Assembly (NCBI RefSeq): GCF_003048255.1
Contig: NZ_CP028487.1
Location: 3,906,001-3,970,000 of the forward strand
Direction of reading: 5' to 3'
Source: Yersinia massiliensis
GTDB lineage: Bacteria > Pseudomonadota > Gammaproteobacteria > Enterobacterales > Enterobacteriaceae
DNA: 64,000 bases
Part shown: positions 9,947-23,775 of the stretch, one piece after another
Numbering within the stretch: the first letter of the stretch is position 1
Layout of the letters: every line of letters begins with the position of its first letter
Notes under the pieces: model-generated
What the model was told of the DNA's origin: nothing
The model's database searches: none
The model's input: only the letters and a program-made list of their open reading frames with translations
Program-made: the position numbers and the translations under genes

Positions 9947-11673
9947 ACCGCCTCCCGCACTTCATAAAAGTCACGGGCTGAATCAATCACTGGCGCAACC
10001 ACACCCGCACGAATCACAAAGTCCCCGAAGCCTTCATCTGTATGACGTTCTTTCGCCCAGCGCCCCACTAATTGATCGGTAATCGCCAGAATTTCATCTT
10101 CGGTAATATTTTCGCGATACATACGGGGGATGCGAGTGCCTTCCCGATTGCCGCCCAGATGTAAGTTATAGCGGCCAACCGCTTTCCCAACCAACCCCAT
10201 TTCAGCCAACAATGCACGACCACAACCGTTCGGACAACCAGTCACCCGCATGACAATATGTTCATCGGGTAGGCCATGTTGCTGCAAAATACCTTCAATA
10301 CGGGTCACGAATTCAGGCAAGAAACGCTCAGCCTCTGCCATCGCCAGTGGGCAGGTGGGGAATGACACACAAGCCATCGAGTTTTCACGCTGTGGGCTGA
10401 CATTATCGTCCATCAAACCATGCTCACGGGCTAATGCCTCAATACGGGATTTCTCTTTTTCCGGCACACCCGCCACAATCAGGTTCTGGTTCGCGGTCAA
10501 ACGGAAATCGCCCTGATGGATTTTAGCTATCTTTGCCACACCGGTTTTCAGGCTACGGCCGGGGTAATCCAGCAAACGCCCATTCTCAATAAAGAGGGTG
10601 AGATGCCACTTTTTATCGACACCCTTCACCCAACCAATACGATCACCACGGCCGGTAAATTGATAAGGTTTGGTGGCACCAAAACTCACGCCAGCACGTT
10701 TTTCAACTTCCGCTTTGAAGGTCTCAACACCCACGCGCTCAAGCGTGTACTTGGTTTTGGCATTTTTACGATCAGTACGGTTACCCCAGTCGCGCTGGGT
10801 CGTCACCACCGCTTCAGCGATAGCCAATGTGTGTTGTAGCGGGATATAGCCAAATTCACTGGCTTTACGTGGATAGGTATTTTTATCGCCGTGAGCAATG
10901 GAAAGGCCGCCACCTACCAACACGTTAAAACCAACCAACTTGCCTTTTTCCGCGACCGCAACAAAGTTGAGGTCGTTAGCATGGAGGTCGACATCATTTT
11001 GCGGTGGAATAACCACTGTGGTTTTAAATTTACGCGGTAAATAGGTCGCGCCGAGAATAGGCTCTTCATCCGTGGTCGCCACTTTTTCCGCATCCAGCCA
11101 AATTTCGGCATAAGCTCGGGTGCGTGGCAGCAAATGTTCAGAAATCTTTTTCGCCCATTCGTAAGCTTCCTGATGCAGCACCGACTCGACGGGGTTCGAT
11201 GTACAGAGCACGTTACGGTTAACATCATTGGCGGTCGCCAAGGCATCTAGCCCCAGTTCATTAAGCAGCTGATGAGCCGGTTTCACATTGCCCTTAAGGA
11301 TGCCATGAAATTGGAATGTCTGGCGGTTGGTAATACGAATGCTGCCATATAGGGTGTTATCTGCCGCGAATTTATCAATCCCCAACCACTGCTGCGGGGT
11401 GATAATTCCGCCCGGTAAGCGGCAGCGCAGCATCATGGCATGGCGAGGCTCCAACTTCTGCTCTGCACGTTCTGCACGGATATCGCGGTCATCTTGCTGA
11501 TACATGCCGTGGAAGCGAATCAACAGGAAGTTATCGCCGTTGAAACCGCCGGTCAGACCGTCATTCAGATCTTCGGCAATCGTCCCGCGCAGGAAACGAC
11601 TCTCCGATTTCATGCGTTCGCCATCGGACAGTTTACCGGTCACGACCAGTGGCCCTGGGTGTTTTTCATTCAT
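9943..11673 (-). CDS. cysI: Sulfite reductase hemoprotein (beta) subunit
   Basis: A 576-residue subunit that binds siroheme and a 4Fe-4S cluster and reduces sulfite to sulfide with six electrons received from CysJ. The cluster/siroheme cysteines are visible as [15 protein letters not shown] (first pair, around residues 434-440) and [13 protein letters not shown] (second pair, around 480-490). The N-terminal ferredoxin-like half contains [11 protein letters not shown]. The ATG overlaps the cysJ stop by one base (TGATG). Its substrate chain links to CysH, encoded directly downstream, and its cofactor comes from CysG at 6.3-7.7 kb. Confidence 0.98.
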   Translation of the reverse strand: MNEKHPGPLVVTGKLSDGERMKSESRFLRGTIAEDLNDGLTGGFNGDNFLLIRFHGMYQQDDRDIRAERAEQKLEPRHAMMLRCRLPGGIITPQQWLGIDKFAADNTLYGSIRITNRQTFQFHGILKGNVKPAHQLLNELGLDALATANDVNRNVLCTSNPVESVLHQEAYEWAKKISEHLLPRTRAYAEIWLDAEKVATTDEEPILGATYLPRKFKTTVVIPPQNDVDLHANDLNFVAVAEKGKLVGFNVLVGGGLSIAHGDKNTYPRKASEFGYIPLQHTLAIAEAVVTTQRDWGNRTDRKNAKTKYTLERVGVETFKAEVEKRAGVSFGATKPYQFTGRGDRIGWVKGVDKKWHLTLFIENGRLLDYPGRSLKTGVAKIAKIHQGDFRLTANQNLIVAGVPEKEKSRIEALAREHGLMDDNVSPQRENSMACVSFPTCPLAMAEAERFLPEFVTRIEGILQQHGLPDEHIVMRVTGCPNGCGRALLAEMGLVGKAVGRYNLHLGGNREGTRIPRMYRENITEDEILAITDQLVGRWAKERHTDEGFGDFVIRAGVVAPVIDSARDFYEVREAV

Positions 11674-13478
11674 CAGTACACATCCCGCTGATAACGGCGC
11701 GCCAAGCGCAGCTCACTTAAATATTCATCAGCCTGCTCGGTATCCATTGCACCGTGCTCAGCCACCACGTCCAGTAAAACCTGCTCGACGTCTTTTGCCA
11801 TGCGGTTAGCATCGCCACAGACGTAAATGTGAGCGCCTTCTTGAATCCAGCGCCACAGCTCTGCGCCCTGTTCGCGCAGTTTGTCTTGTACGTATATTTT
11901 ATGGGCCTGATCGCGCGACCAAGCCAGATCAATGCGAGTCAGTAAACCGTCTTTGACATAACGCTGCCATTCAACCTGATAGAGGAAGTCCTCGGTGAAA
12001 TGCGGGTTACCAAAAAGCAGCCAGTTTTTACCCGAAGCGCCAATCGCTTCACGCTGTTGCATAAAGGCGCGGAAGGGCGCGATACCCGTGCCGGGGCCAA
12101 TCATGATAACGGGCGTTTCTGGGTTCGCCGGTAAACGGAAATTATCGTTATGTTCGATGAAGATACGGATATCGCCATCAACCGCCAGTCGGTCAGCCAG
12201 ATAGCCCGATGCTCCGCCAGTACGCGGGCGGCCATCAATCTCATAACGCACCACGCCCACGGTGATATGCACTTCAGTTTCCGTTTCTGCTTGTGATGAA
12301 GCAATGGAGTAAAGGCGCGGTGTCAGTGGTCGTAATAACGCCACGAGTTGGTCAGCGTTCAAATCAGAGGGGGCTTGACGCACCATATCGACGATTGGGG
12401 TATTTTTCGCATACTGCTGCAGCGCTGGTTTGTCGGCCAATAATGCAATCAGGGTTTCATCACGAGACATTGCTGCGTATTTGTCGACGATCACGGTGGT
12501 GTTTTGTGTTAGCTCAAGATGGCTGACCAGCGCTTGTTGCAACGGCATGTTTTGCCCATCAATACTCACTAACTCATCACCTTTCAACCACAGAAGCGCG
12601 AGTAATTCTTCGACCAGAGTCGGGTCATTATCAAACCAGACACCCAATGCATCACCCGGTTGGTAACGCAGTCCAGAATCACCTAAATCAATTTCGATGT
12701 GGCGCACATCTTTTTCTGAATTACGGCCAGTCACTTTTTGCTGAACTGACAGTTGCGCAGTCAACGGGGCTGTTTTGCTGTAGGGACTAGACGTGATTTC
12801 ATCAACGGCACCACTTTGCGTTGCGACTACTGCCGCCGTAGATTGAGCGGGAACTCTTGCCTGCAACGCTGCAACAACTTGCTGACGCCATTGTTGGGCT
12901 GATTCTTGATATTCCACATCAGCATCGACACGATCTAATAACCGTTCAGCACCTAGCTCAGCCAGTTTGCTGTCAAAATCTTTGCCTGCCTGACAGAAAT
13001 GTTCGTAAGAGGTGTCACCCAAACCGAACACCGCAAAAGCGGTTTCAGGTAACTTGGGGGCCTTTTTAGAGAATAGGAATTTGTGCAATGCAACGGCTTC
13101 TTCCGCTGGCTCACCTTCACCCTGTGTTGAGGCCACAACAACGAGCAGGCGTTCCTGCGCAATTTGCTTAAACTTATAATCACCCGCATTAACCAAATTC
13201 ACGCTGAGCTTTGCGGCAACGAGGTCATCACGCAACTGTTCAGCCAAACGCCTTGCATTACCGGTTTGAGAAGCTGAAATCAGGGTGATTGTTACCGCTG
13301 GTGGCGCTATCGCGGCAGGAGATGCCACTGTGCCAGGTTGCTGGTTAACCATGCCCCAGAAGTAACCGGACAGCCATGCCATTTGGGTTGGCGATAAATC
13401 ACCAACCGCGGTTTGTAAGCGGGCCAACTGTTCCGGCGACAGCGGAAGTAAAGAAGTAGGAGGAGCCTGAGTCGTCAT
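11673..13478 (-). CDS. cysJ: Sulfite reductase flavoprotein (alpha) subunit
   Basis: A 601-residue NADPH-dependent flavoprotein. It has an FMN-binding flavodoxin domain ([15 protein letters not shown] near residues 69-83, then [11 protein letters not shown]). An FAD-binding domain with PRLYSIASS near residue 387 follows. The NADPH-binding domain has [19 protein letters not shown] near residues 460-480 and ends in [12 protein letters not shown], the typical terminus. The N-terminal 65 residues are a proline/alanine-rich leader typical of CysJ. It is first in the cysJIH operon. Its promoter must lie in the 458-base gap shared with the divergent queD. Confidence 0.98.
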   Translation of the reverse strand: MTTQAPPTSLLPLSPEQLARLQTAVGDLSPTQMAWLSGYFWGMVNQQPGTVASPAAIAPPAVTITLISASQTGNARRLAEQLRDDLVAAKLSVNLVNAGDYKFKQIAQERLLVVVASTQGEGEPAEEAVALHKFLFSKKAPKLPETAFAVFGLGDTSYEHFCQAGKDFDSKLAELGAERLLDRVDADVEYQESAQQWRQQVVAALQARVPAQSTAAVVATQSGAVDEITSSPYSKTAPLTAQLSVQQKVTGRNSEKDVRHIEIDLGDSGLRYQPGDALGVWFDNDPTLVEELLALLWLKGDELVSIDGQNMPLQQALVSHLELTQNTTVIVDKYAAMSRDETLIALLADKPALQQYAKNTPIVDMVRQAPSDLNADQLVALLRPLTPRLYSIASSQAETETEVHITVGVVRYEIDGRPRTGGASGYLADRLAVDGDIRIFIEHNDNFRLPANPETPVIMIGPGTGIAPFRAFMQQREAIGASGKNWLLFGNPHFTEDFLYQVEWQRYVKDGLLTRIDLAWSRDQAHKIYVQDKLREQGAELWRWIQEGAHIYVCGDANRMAKDVEQVLLDVVAEHGAMDTEQADEYLSELRLARRYQRDVY

Positions 13479-13936
13479 TGCTGTAGGAATTCCTTTATGC
13501 TTTAGCCATGGTTAATGCACATGATTGCCAGCGAGAAGAGTTTACGCCAAAAGTTGACACCCTAAGTGTTGCTGATTGGTAGCCTGCGAATGAACGCGGC
13601 TCTCGCCTCTGAAACTTCACGTACCAAGGGTATATGGTTTGTAAGGTTAACCATCCCGATCATAACAATTAAAGAAGCGATGGAAATAATAAATAACTAA
13701 AACGACTAAGCGGTTTTTCAGGTAACTAATATGAGTTAAAGTGTTCAACTCATTAGGAAATTTCTCGCCGGTAGATATCAAGCTGCCGGTTTAGTATGTC
13801 TGCATATAAATCAGAGAGCTACGTAACGTTGATGGTGGCGTCGTGGGCTAAACTGGGTTCGTGAAGCTGTGCATTCATAGCCAGAATCGCTACTTTCCGG
13901 TACTATGCGGCAGTTTTTCGAGTCAAAAAGGTCAGA
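13479..13936. promoter_or_regulatory. Divergent intergenic region cysJ / queD
   Basis: A gap of 458 bases with no convincing gene on either strand. It should contain the cysJIH promoter (minus strand; CysB regulation is expected from the pathway) and the queD promoter (plus strand). An imperfect hairpin CCGGTAG/CTGCCGG lies near 13768-13788, and the middle part (13660-13760) is AT-rich. I could not fix individual sites. Confidence 0.45.
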
Positions 13937-14299
13937 ATGATGAGCACTACCCTATTTAAAGATTTTCAGTTTGAAGCCGCTCACCTGTTGCCCCATGTGC
14001 CAGAAGGGCACAAATGTGGTCGCCTGCACGGCCATTCATTTATGGTTCGTATCGAGGTGACTGGTGAAGTTGACGCTCATTCAGGCTGGGTGATGGATTT
14101 TGCTGATCTGAAAGCAGCCTTTAACCCCATTTGGGCGCGGTTGGATCACCACTATCTCAACGATATCCCTGGTTTGGAAAACCCCACCAGTGAAGTGTTG
14201 GCCAGTTGGATTTGGCAGCAGCTTAAGCCTCAATTACCGGAATTAAGCGCCGTGATGGTGAAAGAAACCTGCTCTGCGGGCTGCGTCTATCGTGGGTAA
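13937..14299 (+). CDS. queD: 6-carboxytetrahydropterin synthase
   Basis: A 120-residue enzyme of the PTPS fold that converts dihydroneopterin triphosphate to 6-carboxytetrahydropterin in queuosine precursor synthesis. The zinc ligands and catalytic cysteine are visible in [20 protein letters not shown] (first His near 16, Cys near 27, His-x-His near 31-33). The substrate-binding DFADLKAAF segment is near residue 54 and the family C-terminus [11 protein letters not shown] is intact. An AAAGGT ribosome site precedes ATGATG. The partner enzyme QueE is encoded convergently 108 bases away. Confidence 0.96.
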   Translation: MMSTTLFKDFQFEAAHLLPHVPEGHKCGRLHGHSFMVRIEVTGEVDAHSGWVMDFADLKAAFNPIWARLDHHYLNDIPGLENPTSEVLASWIWQQLKPQLPELSAVMVKETCSAGCVYRG

Positions 14300-14339
14300 A
14301 TAGTTCGCGAGTCAGTGTTTTGTGGAGAGGTGTTTCGTG

Positions 14340-14402
14340 AGTAAATGTCTCGCGGATAAATGTCTCACGGATAAATAGTTCGTTAGGGCGCGTCCACGCC
14401 CT
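14340..14402. repeat. 15-base tandem repeats and hairpin between queD and queE
   Basis: Three imperfect 15-base units (14340-14354, 14355-14369, 14370-14384) share the pattern GATAAATGTCTCRCG. They are followed by a hairpin AGGGCG (14385-14390) with CGCCCT (14397-14402). The position between convergent genes suggests a shared termination or mRNA 3'-end region. There is no T-run, so termination is unproven. Confidence 0.5.
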
Positions 14403-14407
14403 TCATC

Positions 14408-15079
14408 TCAGGCGATGTTGAGATATTTATGCGTTTGCATCGATAGCCGCCAGTTCTTGGCGATACAGGTTTCGATACAAAGTTTAGTCGCCTCATCCTT
14501 CTGACTGATTGGCTGCAACGCAACGACTCGTTTCTTATCGTCATGCAGCGTCGCCAACAACACTTCTAATGCTTCAATATCCCGCAAACGCGCGACCGGA
14601 TGCTTAATTTCATCTGCGCGTTGCAGAGCTTGGGGGAGGATTTTCAAGCCACCGCGCATATTCACTTTCGGCGATACTGTCACCCAAGTCTCGGCCGAGC
14701 ACCGCACTTCGTGAGTCCCGCTGGTTTCAATTTGGCAGCTATAGCCGGCTTGCTCAAGTGCAAAAGTGAGGGGGAGCAGATCGTAAATAGATGGCTCACC
14801 CCCAGTAATCACGACGTGGCGGGCGGTATATCCTTGTTGAGCAAAGATATCGAGTAACTGCTGCTCAGTGGCGGAACCCCAAGCATCACTTTCGGCGGTT
14901 TTCACCATAATGCGCTGCATATCAACTTCCCGATCCGCCTCTTTCTCCCAAGTATGCTTGGTATCACACCAACTACAGCCCACTGGGCAGCCTTGCAAGC
15001 GTACAAAAATCGCCGGAACACCGGTGAAGTAACCCTCGCCCTGCAAGGTCTGGAACATTTCATTAATCGGGTACAGCAT
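14408..15079 (-). CDS. queE: 7-carboxy-7-deazaguanine synthase (radical SAM)
   Basis: A 223-residue radical S-adenosylmethionine enzyme that turns 6-carboxytetrahydropterin (the QueD product) into 7-carboxy-7-deazaguanine. The cluster motif is in RLQGCPVGCSWCDTKHTWE (residues 28-46; C-x3-C-x2-C). VVITGGEPSIYDL near 93-105 supplies the SAM-binding glycines, and CQIETSGTHEV near 134-144 is also conserved. Length is normal for the proteobacterial form. In E. coli queE lies between queD-like and eno neighbourhoods too, so the context agrees. Confidence 0.97.
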   Translation of the reverse strand: MLYPINEMFQTLQGEGYFTGVPAIFVRLQGCPVGCSWCDTKHTWEKEADREVDMQRIMVKTAESDAWGSATEQQLLDIFAQQGYTARHVVITGGEPSIYDLLPLTFALEQAGYSCQIETSGTHEVRCSAETWVTVSPKVNMRGGLKILPQALQRADEIKHPVARLRDIEALEVLLATLHDDKKRVVALQPISQKDEATKLCIETCIAKNWRLSMQTHKYLNIA

Positions 15080-15190
15080 CAGTTTCTCTATATCGTGATT
15101 CAGGCCAATGGGCGATTATCGCAGATTCCATGGCTGTGACCAAATAGGCCGCTTTGATGTGGCCTATTGGGTTATCCAGCTCGTCATCCG

Positions 15191-15715
15191 TTACTCGATG
15201 ACGCCACAGACCATCCGTGCACCGCCGCCGCCAAGTGCCATTGGATGGTCAGCATAGTTATCGCCACCCGCATGAATCATCAACGCATGCTGTTTCAGCT
15301 CAGTTAACGACTTTAGGCGCGGAGCCAGTACTGGATAGTTGGCAGTACCATCGGCATTGACGACCAGTCCCGGTAGGTCACCCAAATGCCCTTTATCTGA
15401 GTAAGGGCCAAGATGTACGCCCGTTTTTTGCGGGTCAAAATGACCGCCAGCCGCTAGCGCTGGCACGGATTTGCCCTCTTTCTGGCCTGCTGCGCAACTT
15501 GGGTTTTCATGCAAATGGAAACCATGAATACCGGTGGTCAGCCCTGTCAGATTAGGGGTAAACAATAAGCCATAAGCCGTTTCAGTTACCGTAACCGTGC
15601 CCAGCGCTTTGCCATTACCTTCTGGCAAAGCTTCATTCATGGTGACAGTCACTTCCGCGGCAAACAAGCTGCTGGAGAACAATATTGCCGGTAACAGTAA
15701 GTATTTCAGTTTCAT
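15191..15715 (-). CDS. sodC: Periplasmic Cu/Zn superoxide dismutase
   Basis: A 174-residue exported enzyme that dismutates superoxide in the periplasm. The signal peptide is MKLKYLLLPAILFSSSLFA, with cleavage before AEVTVT. Copper and zinc ligands are visible: GFHLHENPSC near residues 65-74, GGHFDPQKTGVHLGPYSDKGHLGDLP near 90-115 (written here as family landmarks) and MIHAGGDNYAD near 146-156. The cysteine in ENPSC and the late VCGVIE supply the conserved disulfide. It is monocistronic, between queE and eno. The 200-base leader is AT-rich. Confidence 0.96.
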   Translation of the reverse strand: MKLKYLLLPAILFSSSLFAAEVTVTMNEALPEGNGKALGTVTVTETAYGLLFTPNLTGLTTGIHGFHLHENPSCAAGQKEGKSVPALAAGGHFDPQKTGVHLGPYSDKGHLGDLPGLVVNADGTANYPVLAPRLKSLTELKQHALMIHAGGDNYADHPMALGGGGARMVCGVIE

Positions 15716-15913
15716 TAGTTATCTTCCGTTATGCATTGTTATTAAATCAATCTGATCATTAATAATGATAACGGCTTATAAATTATCTACACGGTAGCCT
15801 GTGTAATAGATGTGAGTCTGGAGAGGGTTATGCGCCAGTTTCAGAAGAATCTTGCACAAGAGAACCAAATGATAAAAAAATGATTGGATAAGTTTAGGGT
15901 AGGATTTATTTCA

Positions 15914-15945
15914 TAAAAAAACCCGCCATTCTCGGCGGGTTTTAT
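15914..15945 (-). terminator. Intrinsic terminator of eno
   Basis: ACCCGCC (15921-15927) pairs with GGCGGGT (15934-15940), with a 6-base loop. On the minus strand the stem is followed by a run of T (the A-run at 15915-15920). It sits about 30 bases after the eno stop. Confidence 0.9.
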
Positions 15946-15977
15946 CAATCAACTTTAGAGAAGACAAAGCGCAGTAA

Positions 15978-19005
<3,028 letters not shown>

Positions 19006-19201
19006 TTAGGTTTAAAGACGATGGAAGTACCAAGACGGGAAAGTAGTATACCGGAACCTTGGTTTCGCTACAAATGATCTCCGCTACCCTGGCAGTTTAC
19101 GCGGCTAAAACTGCCCGTAACATCATCTTATTATTCGTTATAATTCAATTAATTAACGTAATTCAAATTCCGTAATCATCCATGAAATGAATTAAAACAC
19201 C

Positions 19202-20044
19202 TTACATTTCAGTTTCTTGCTTTTTAACTTGCTGCCAAGCGGCTTCCATTTCATCAAGTGTGGCCGTTTCCATGGTCCGGCCTGATGCGGTAACGATTTG
19301 TTCTACTTGACGAAAACGCCGTTCAAACTTTCGATTAGCGGCTTGCAGGGCATTTTCAGCTTTGTGGCCTAGATGGCGAGACAAGTTCACTGTGGCAAAC
19401 AGCAAATCACCGATCTCTTCACCCAGTTTATCTTCATCGACCACAGCTTGACGCGCCTCGAACATCACTTCATCGATCTCTTCGTAAACTTTGTCTAGCA
19501 CCGGCCCCAATGTATCCCAATCAAAACCCACCGACGCACAGCGTTTCTGAATTTTATGTGCTTTCATTAAAGCCGGCAGCGCATCAGGAATATCATCCAA
19601 GGCCGAATACAACGCTTTCTCCGCTCGTTCTTCCGCTTTACGGGATTCCCAACCTGCCAACGCGGCCTCACTGCCCATGTTTGCTTCTGATGCGTGCTGC
19701 GGTTCATCGGGGAACACATGGGGATGGCGACGCACTAATTTATCGCTGATGGCATGGCAGACATCGTCAAAGGCAAACAGCCCCTGCTCCTGCCCCATTT
19801 GGGCATAAAACACCACTTGGAACAGCAAATCGCCCAGTTCATCACGTAAGTCATCAAAATCCTTGCGCTGAATCGCGTCAAGCACTTCGTAAGTTTCTTC
19901 CAACGTATAAGGGGCGATCGTATCAAACGTCTGTTTACGGTCCCACGGACAACCTTGTTCCGGATCACGCAAGGTGCGCATAATATCCAACAAACGTTGC
20001 AAGGCGAGTGCGGTGGTGTCAGTTGCAGGCTGATTCGTATTCAT
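19202..20044 (-). CDS. mazG: Nucleoside triphosphate pyrophosphohydrolase
   Basis: About 280 residues from the ATG at 20044; a TTG seven codons upstream is a weaker alternative. It hydrolyses nucleoside triphosphates to monophosphates and pyrophosphate and limits the (p)ppGpp response in E. coli. It has two MazG domains: the first with GCPWDRKQTFDTI and EETYEVLDAI, then ELGDLLFQVVFYAQMG; the second with EEIDEVMFEARQA and EEIGDLLFATVNLSRHL. The paired EExxE and ExxD metal-binding motifs are intact. It directly follows relA on the strand, without mazE or mazF between. Confidence 0.95.
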   Translation of the reverse strand: MNTNQPATDTTALALQRLLDIMRTLRDPEQGCPWDRKQTFDTIAPYTLEETYEVLDAIQRKDFDDLRDELGDLLFQVVFYAQMGQEQGLFAFDDVCHAISDKLVRRHPHVFPDEPQHASEANMGSEAALAGWESRKAEERAEKALYSALDDIPDALPALMKAHKIQKRCASVGFDWDTLGPVLDKVYEEIDEVMFEARQAVVDEDKLGEEIGDLLFATVNLSRHLGHKAENALQAANRKFERRFRQVEQIVTASGRTMETATLDEMEAAWQQVKKQETEM

Positions 20045-20143
20045 CAATTTCACTATATAAGTCAAGACACAGCGAGCACTGCCCGCCTAAGTGCGAACTG
20101 CACCAAGCTTAAATAGCGAGGCACAGTCGCAGTTTAAGGATCA

Positions 20144-22378
20144 CTAATTGCCGTGAAGACGGCGGGCATCTATCACATCAGGTAGCTGATTGAGCTTTGC
20201 CAATACTCGCCCGAGCACTTGCAAGTTATAGATCTCGATATCCATATCAATGGTTGCCACCATCTTTTTGGTATCGCTACGGCTGGCAACACCCAACACA
20301 TTAACTTTTTCATTCGCCAAAATAGTGGTGATGTCGCGGAGCAAGCCGCTGCGGTCATTGGCGGTTACACGCACGACAAGTGAATAGCCGCTGGAATAAC
20401 TCTCTCCCCAAACCGCATCGACAATTCGCTCAGGCGCATGAGATTGTAATTCAGCCAACTGTTCACAGTCTGCGCGGTGGATAGATATCCCCCTTCCCTG
20501 CGTGATAAAACCGACAATCTCATCACCGGGGATCGGCTGGCAGCAACGAGCGATGTGGTGCATCAGGTTGCCGACACCTTCGACCACAATCCGCCCGCTG
20601 TCTTTACTGGCATTACGCGGCGGCGGTGGCGTTTTGTTGTTCAGATGGCGTAGCGCTTCTAAATCAGCCTCTTCTGCTGTCGGCTTATTCAGTTTCCCTT
20701 GCAGGAAGTTCACCATCTGATTCAAACGAATATCACCGACACCAATAGCCGCTAACACTTCATCCATAGAATTCATGTTATAGCGCGGTACCAGTAGCTT
20801 CTCAGCCTCTTTTAGGCTGATATCCATATGCTCGAGTTCGTCATCGAGCATCTGCCGGCCAGCAAGGATATTCTTATCTCGGTCTTGTTTTCGGAACCAG
20901 TTATGTATCTTGGAACGCCCACGGCTAGTGGTGACGTAACCAAGATTCGGATTCAACCAATCACGACTTGGGTTTGGCTGTTTCTGAGTGATGATTTCAA
21001 TTTGATCACCCATCTGCAACTGGTAGGTAAAGGGAACGATGCGCCCACTGATTTTCGCGCCGATACACCGATGCCCCACGTCACTGTGGATATGATAGGC
21101 AAAGTCCAGCGGTGTTGAACCGGCTGGCAAATCAATGACATCACCTTTCGGGGTAAACACATAGACGCGGTCGTCGAAGACCTGACTGCGTACTTCATCC
21201 AGCATTTCGCCGGAATCGGCCATCTCTTCTTGCCAAGCAATCAGCTTACGTAACCAAGCAATGCGCCCTTCATAACCAGAGCGACCTGCCGCAACTGCGC
21301 CTTCTTTATATTTCCAGTGCGCAGCGACCCCCAGCTCAGCATCTTCATGCATTTGGCGGGTACGAATTTGAATTTCAAGCGTTTTACCGCGTGGCCCGAG
21401 CACAACCGTGTGAATCGACTGATAGCCATTAGGTTTAGGGTTAGCGACATAATCATCAAATTCGTCTGGCAAATGACGAAAATGGGTATGCACAATCCCC
21501 AACGCGGCATAACAATCCTGTAAACGCTCGACCACCACTCGCACGGCACGCACATCAAACAACTCATCAAACGCGAGTGATTTTTTCTGCATTTTGCGCC
21601 AAATGCTGTAGATGTGCTTAGGACGGCCATAAATCTCAGCTTTGATGCCTTCATCCGCCATCGCTTGGCGCAATGACGCGACGAAATCATCAATAAATTG
21701 TTCACGATCGATACGGCGCTCGTGGAGTAATTTAGCGATTTGCTTATATTCATCGGGGTGCAGATAACGGAAGCAAAAGTCTTCTAACTCCCACTTGATC
21801 TGGCCAATCCCCAAGCGGTTTGCTAACGGGGCATAAATATTGGAACACTCTTTAGCCGCCAACACCCGTTCATCTTCAGGTGCATCTTTTACTTCACGCA
21901 GATGCGCGATGCGTTCGGCTAGTTTGATGACCACACAGCGAAAATCCTCCACCATCGCCAGTAACATGCGGCGCACGTTATCGACTTGCTCAGAGCTCAT
22001 GGAGTCATTATGGGTGGCTTTTAACTGACGAATGGCGTCCATATCACGCACACCATGCACCAGATAGGTAATACCTTTACCGAACTGTTCGGTCAATGTA
22101 GCTTCATCAACCACATTGGCATCCACCAGCGGGAACAGTAGCGCCGCGCGCATGCTGTCATTATCCATACTCAGCGTGGATAGAATTTCAACCATTTCAA
22201 GGCCACGCCACAGCAATAGCGAAGCATTGGGATGGTTTTGCGTCTGTTGTTCACAGTAACGCCAGGTTTCGGCTAATCGCTCACATGACTGCGGATTGGG
22301 AAGCCCCAAACTGGCAATCCAATCGTCGAGCGCAAACTCGCCCGCGGGATTCAAATGTGCACTTCGTACCGCAACCAT
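20144..22378 (-). CDS. relA: GTP pyrophosphokinase (ppGpp synthetase I)
   Basis: A 744-residue ribosome-associated stringent-response enzyme that makes (p)ppGpp when uncharged tRNA accumulates. The N-terminal hydrolase-like domain has lost its HD pair (LLFPLVDANVVDEATL near residues 85-100), as in E. coli RelA, so it should lack hydrolase activity. The synthetase domain has GRPKHIYSIWRKM near 250-262 and the RelA-type EFDD motif in EFDDYVANPKPNGYQS near 308. TGS (FTPKGDVIDLPAGSTPLDFA, near 405-424), the conserved-cysteine region near 610-640 (HHIARCCQPIPGDEI) and the C-terminal ACT domain follow. Confidence 0.99.
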   Translation of the reverse strand: MVAVRSAHLNPAGEFALDDWIASLGLPNPQSCERLAETWRYCEQQTQNHPNASLLLWRGLEMVEILSTLSMDNDSMRAALLFPLVDANVVDEATLTEQFGKGITYLVHGVRDMDAIRQLKATHNDSMSSEQVDNVRRMLLAMVEDFRCVVIKLAERIAHLREVKDAPEDERVLAAKECSNIYAPLANRLGIGQIKWELEDFCFRYLHPDEYKQIAKLLHERRIDREQFIDDFVASLRQAMADEGIKAEIYGRPKHIYSIWRKMQKKSLAFDELFDVRAVRVVVERLQDCYAALGIVHTHFRHLPDEFDDYVANPKPNGYQSIHTVVLGPRGKTLEIQIRTRQMHEDAELGVAAHWKYKEGAVAAGRSGYEGRIAWLRKLIAWQEEMADSGEMLDEVRSQVFDDRVYVFTPKGDVIDLPAGSTPLDFAYHIHSDVGHRCIGAKISGRIVPFTYQLQMGDQIEIITQKQPNPSRDWLNPNLGYVTTSRGRSKIHNWFRKQDRDKNILAGRQMLDDELEHMDISLKEAEKLLVPRYNMNSMDEVLAAIGVGDIRLNQMVNFLQGKLNKPTAEEADLEALRHLNNKTPPPPRNASKDSGRIVVEGVGNLMHHIARCCQPIPGDEIVGFITQGRGISIHRADCEQLAELQSHAPERIVDAVWGESYSSGYSLVVRVTANDRSGLLRDITTILANEKVNVLGVASRSDTKKMVATIDMDIEIYNLQVLGRVLAKLNQLPDVIDARRLHGN

Positions 22379-22387
22379 AACTTCTCC

Positions 22388-23719
22388 CTACTTTGCGACC
22401 CCTGACGCCTGTATGAACAGCGCCATAGATTCAAGATGCCCGGTGTGGGGAAACATATCTAACATTCGCACCTGGGCAAGACGGTAACCGGCGGCTAATA
22501 ACACCTGACTATCCCGTGCCAGCGTAGTGGGATTACACGAAACATACACCACTCGCTTTGGCGCCAGTTTAACTATATGTGACATGACCCCAGCAGCACC
22601 AGCGCGCGCAGGGTCTAATAATACTTTATCGAACCCTTGTGCCGCCCAAGGCTGGCATCGAATATCAGATTCGAGATTTTCATGGAAAAATGACACATTG
22701 GGCAAAACATTATATCGCGCATTATACTGCCCATTCGCCACTAACGCCGCAACTCCTTCCACCCCAACCACTTCACGTGCGCGTTTTGCCAGCGGCAACG
22801 TAAAATTACCCATACCACAAAACAAATCCAACACTCGTTCATCTGGCTGCACATCAAGCCATGCCACAGCCTGAGCCACCATTTGCTGGTTGACCGCATC
22901 ATTGACCTGAATAAAATCCCGCGGATGGAATGCTAAGCGTAGACCGTCGATTTGGTAATAGGGTTCCTCACCAAAGAGTTTATCTAAATTCTCACTATCG
23001 CCAGCCAAATATAGGGTCACCCGCTCTCGTTGGGCAAAATCGGCTAACGCGGTACGATCTACCTCTTTTAGGGTATCAAGGTGACGTAGAACCAGCAATG
23101 GACCGTTATCTGCCAACACCAGTTCCACATGCCCTAATCGCTGCACGGCCTGCAAAGCTGACAAACACTGGTGAAGGGGCTGTAGCAGTCGCTCCAATTC
23201 AGGCCGTAGCACCGGACAGCGCGTAATGTTAACCAAATCATGAGACTCCGTTTGACGAAATCCCATTTGCAATCGCTGCTGTTTTGGCTGATAGACGAGT
23301 CCTAATCTCGCTCGTCGCCGATAGCCGTAGTCAGGTCCGCAGATCACTGGATCGAGTACAGGGTTGATATGCGTGACTTGCATCATCAGACGTTTTAGGG
23401 AGTCGGCTTTGCTACTTTGTTGTAGCTGGCAACTGGCGTGTTGCTGCTGACAGCCTCCACAAATTGCAAAGTGAGGGCAAGGAGGCGTGACCCTTTCGCT
23501 GCTTTGGTTCAGCAAACGTTTAAGTTTGCCACGGCTATACTGGCGTTTCTGCTCGAATAGCTCAATTTCCGCTTGTTCCCCCGGTAATGCACCTGGGATA
23601 AAAATAGCTTTGCCTTGGTGGCGCGCAACACCCTGACCAAAGGGGTCGAGCGAGTTTACTGTCACAGTTATCGTTTGTCGGGTCGTCACACGTCGGTTTG
23701 GAGAGTAGAATTGCGCCAT
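22388..23719 (-). CDS. rlmD: 23S rRNA (uracil-1939-C5)-methyltransferase
   Basis: About 443 residues from the ATG at 23719 (MAQFYSP). An in-frame upstream extension of 15 codons runs into the divergent barA leader and is unlikely. It methylates U1939 of 23S rRNA with SAM. The N-terminal TRAM domain ([32 protein letters not shown] region) is followed by the 4Fe-4S cysteines [14 protein letters not shown] near 80-93. The methyltransferase domain has [19 protein letters not shown] near 300-318, and the catalytic cysteine is in [14 protein letters not shown] near 395-408. It lies ten bases upstream of relA on the same strand. Confidence 0.97.
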   Translation of the reverse strand: MAQFYSPNRRVTTRQTITVTVNSLDPFGQGVARHQGKAIFIPGALPGEQAEIELFEQKRQYSRGKLKRLLNQSSERVTPPCPHFAICGGCQQQHASCQLQQSSKADSLKRLMMQVTHINPVLDPVICGPDYGYRRRARLGLVYQPKQQRLQMGFRQTESHDLVNITRCPVLRPELERLLQPLHQCLSALQAVQRLGHVELVLADNGPLLVLRHLDTLKEVDRTALADFAQRERVTLYLAGDSENLDKLFGEEPYYQIDGLRLAFHPRDFIQVNDAVNQQMVAQAVAWLDVQPDERVLDLFCGMGNFTLPLAKRAREVVGVEGVAALVANGQYNARYNVLPNVSFFHENLESDIRCQPWAAQGFDKVLLDPARAGAAGVMSHIVKLAPKRVVYVSCNPTTLARDSQVLLAAGYRLAQVRMLDMFPHTGHLESMALFIQASGVAK

Positions 23720-23775
23720 AATGATTGATCGAGCATCAGTTTCGTCAGCTGCTAATTCTCCCACATTGGAATACC

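Noticed and set aside
15753-15771. Imperfect palindrome upstream of sodC (TGATCATTAATAATGATAA) considered as a Fur box
   Set aside because: The half-sites match the Fur model poorly compared with the clear site before fhuC, so I do not call it.
22388-23764. Longer RlmD start overlapping the barA frame
   Set aside because: The ATG at 23719 agrees with the family N-terminus (MAQFYSP). The extension would run into the divergent barA leader without a ribosome site.
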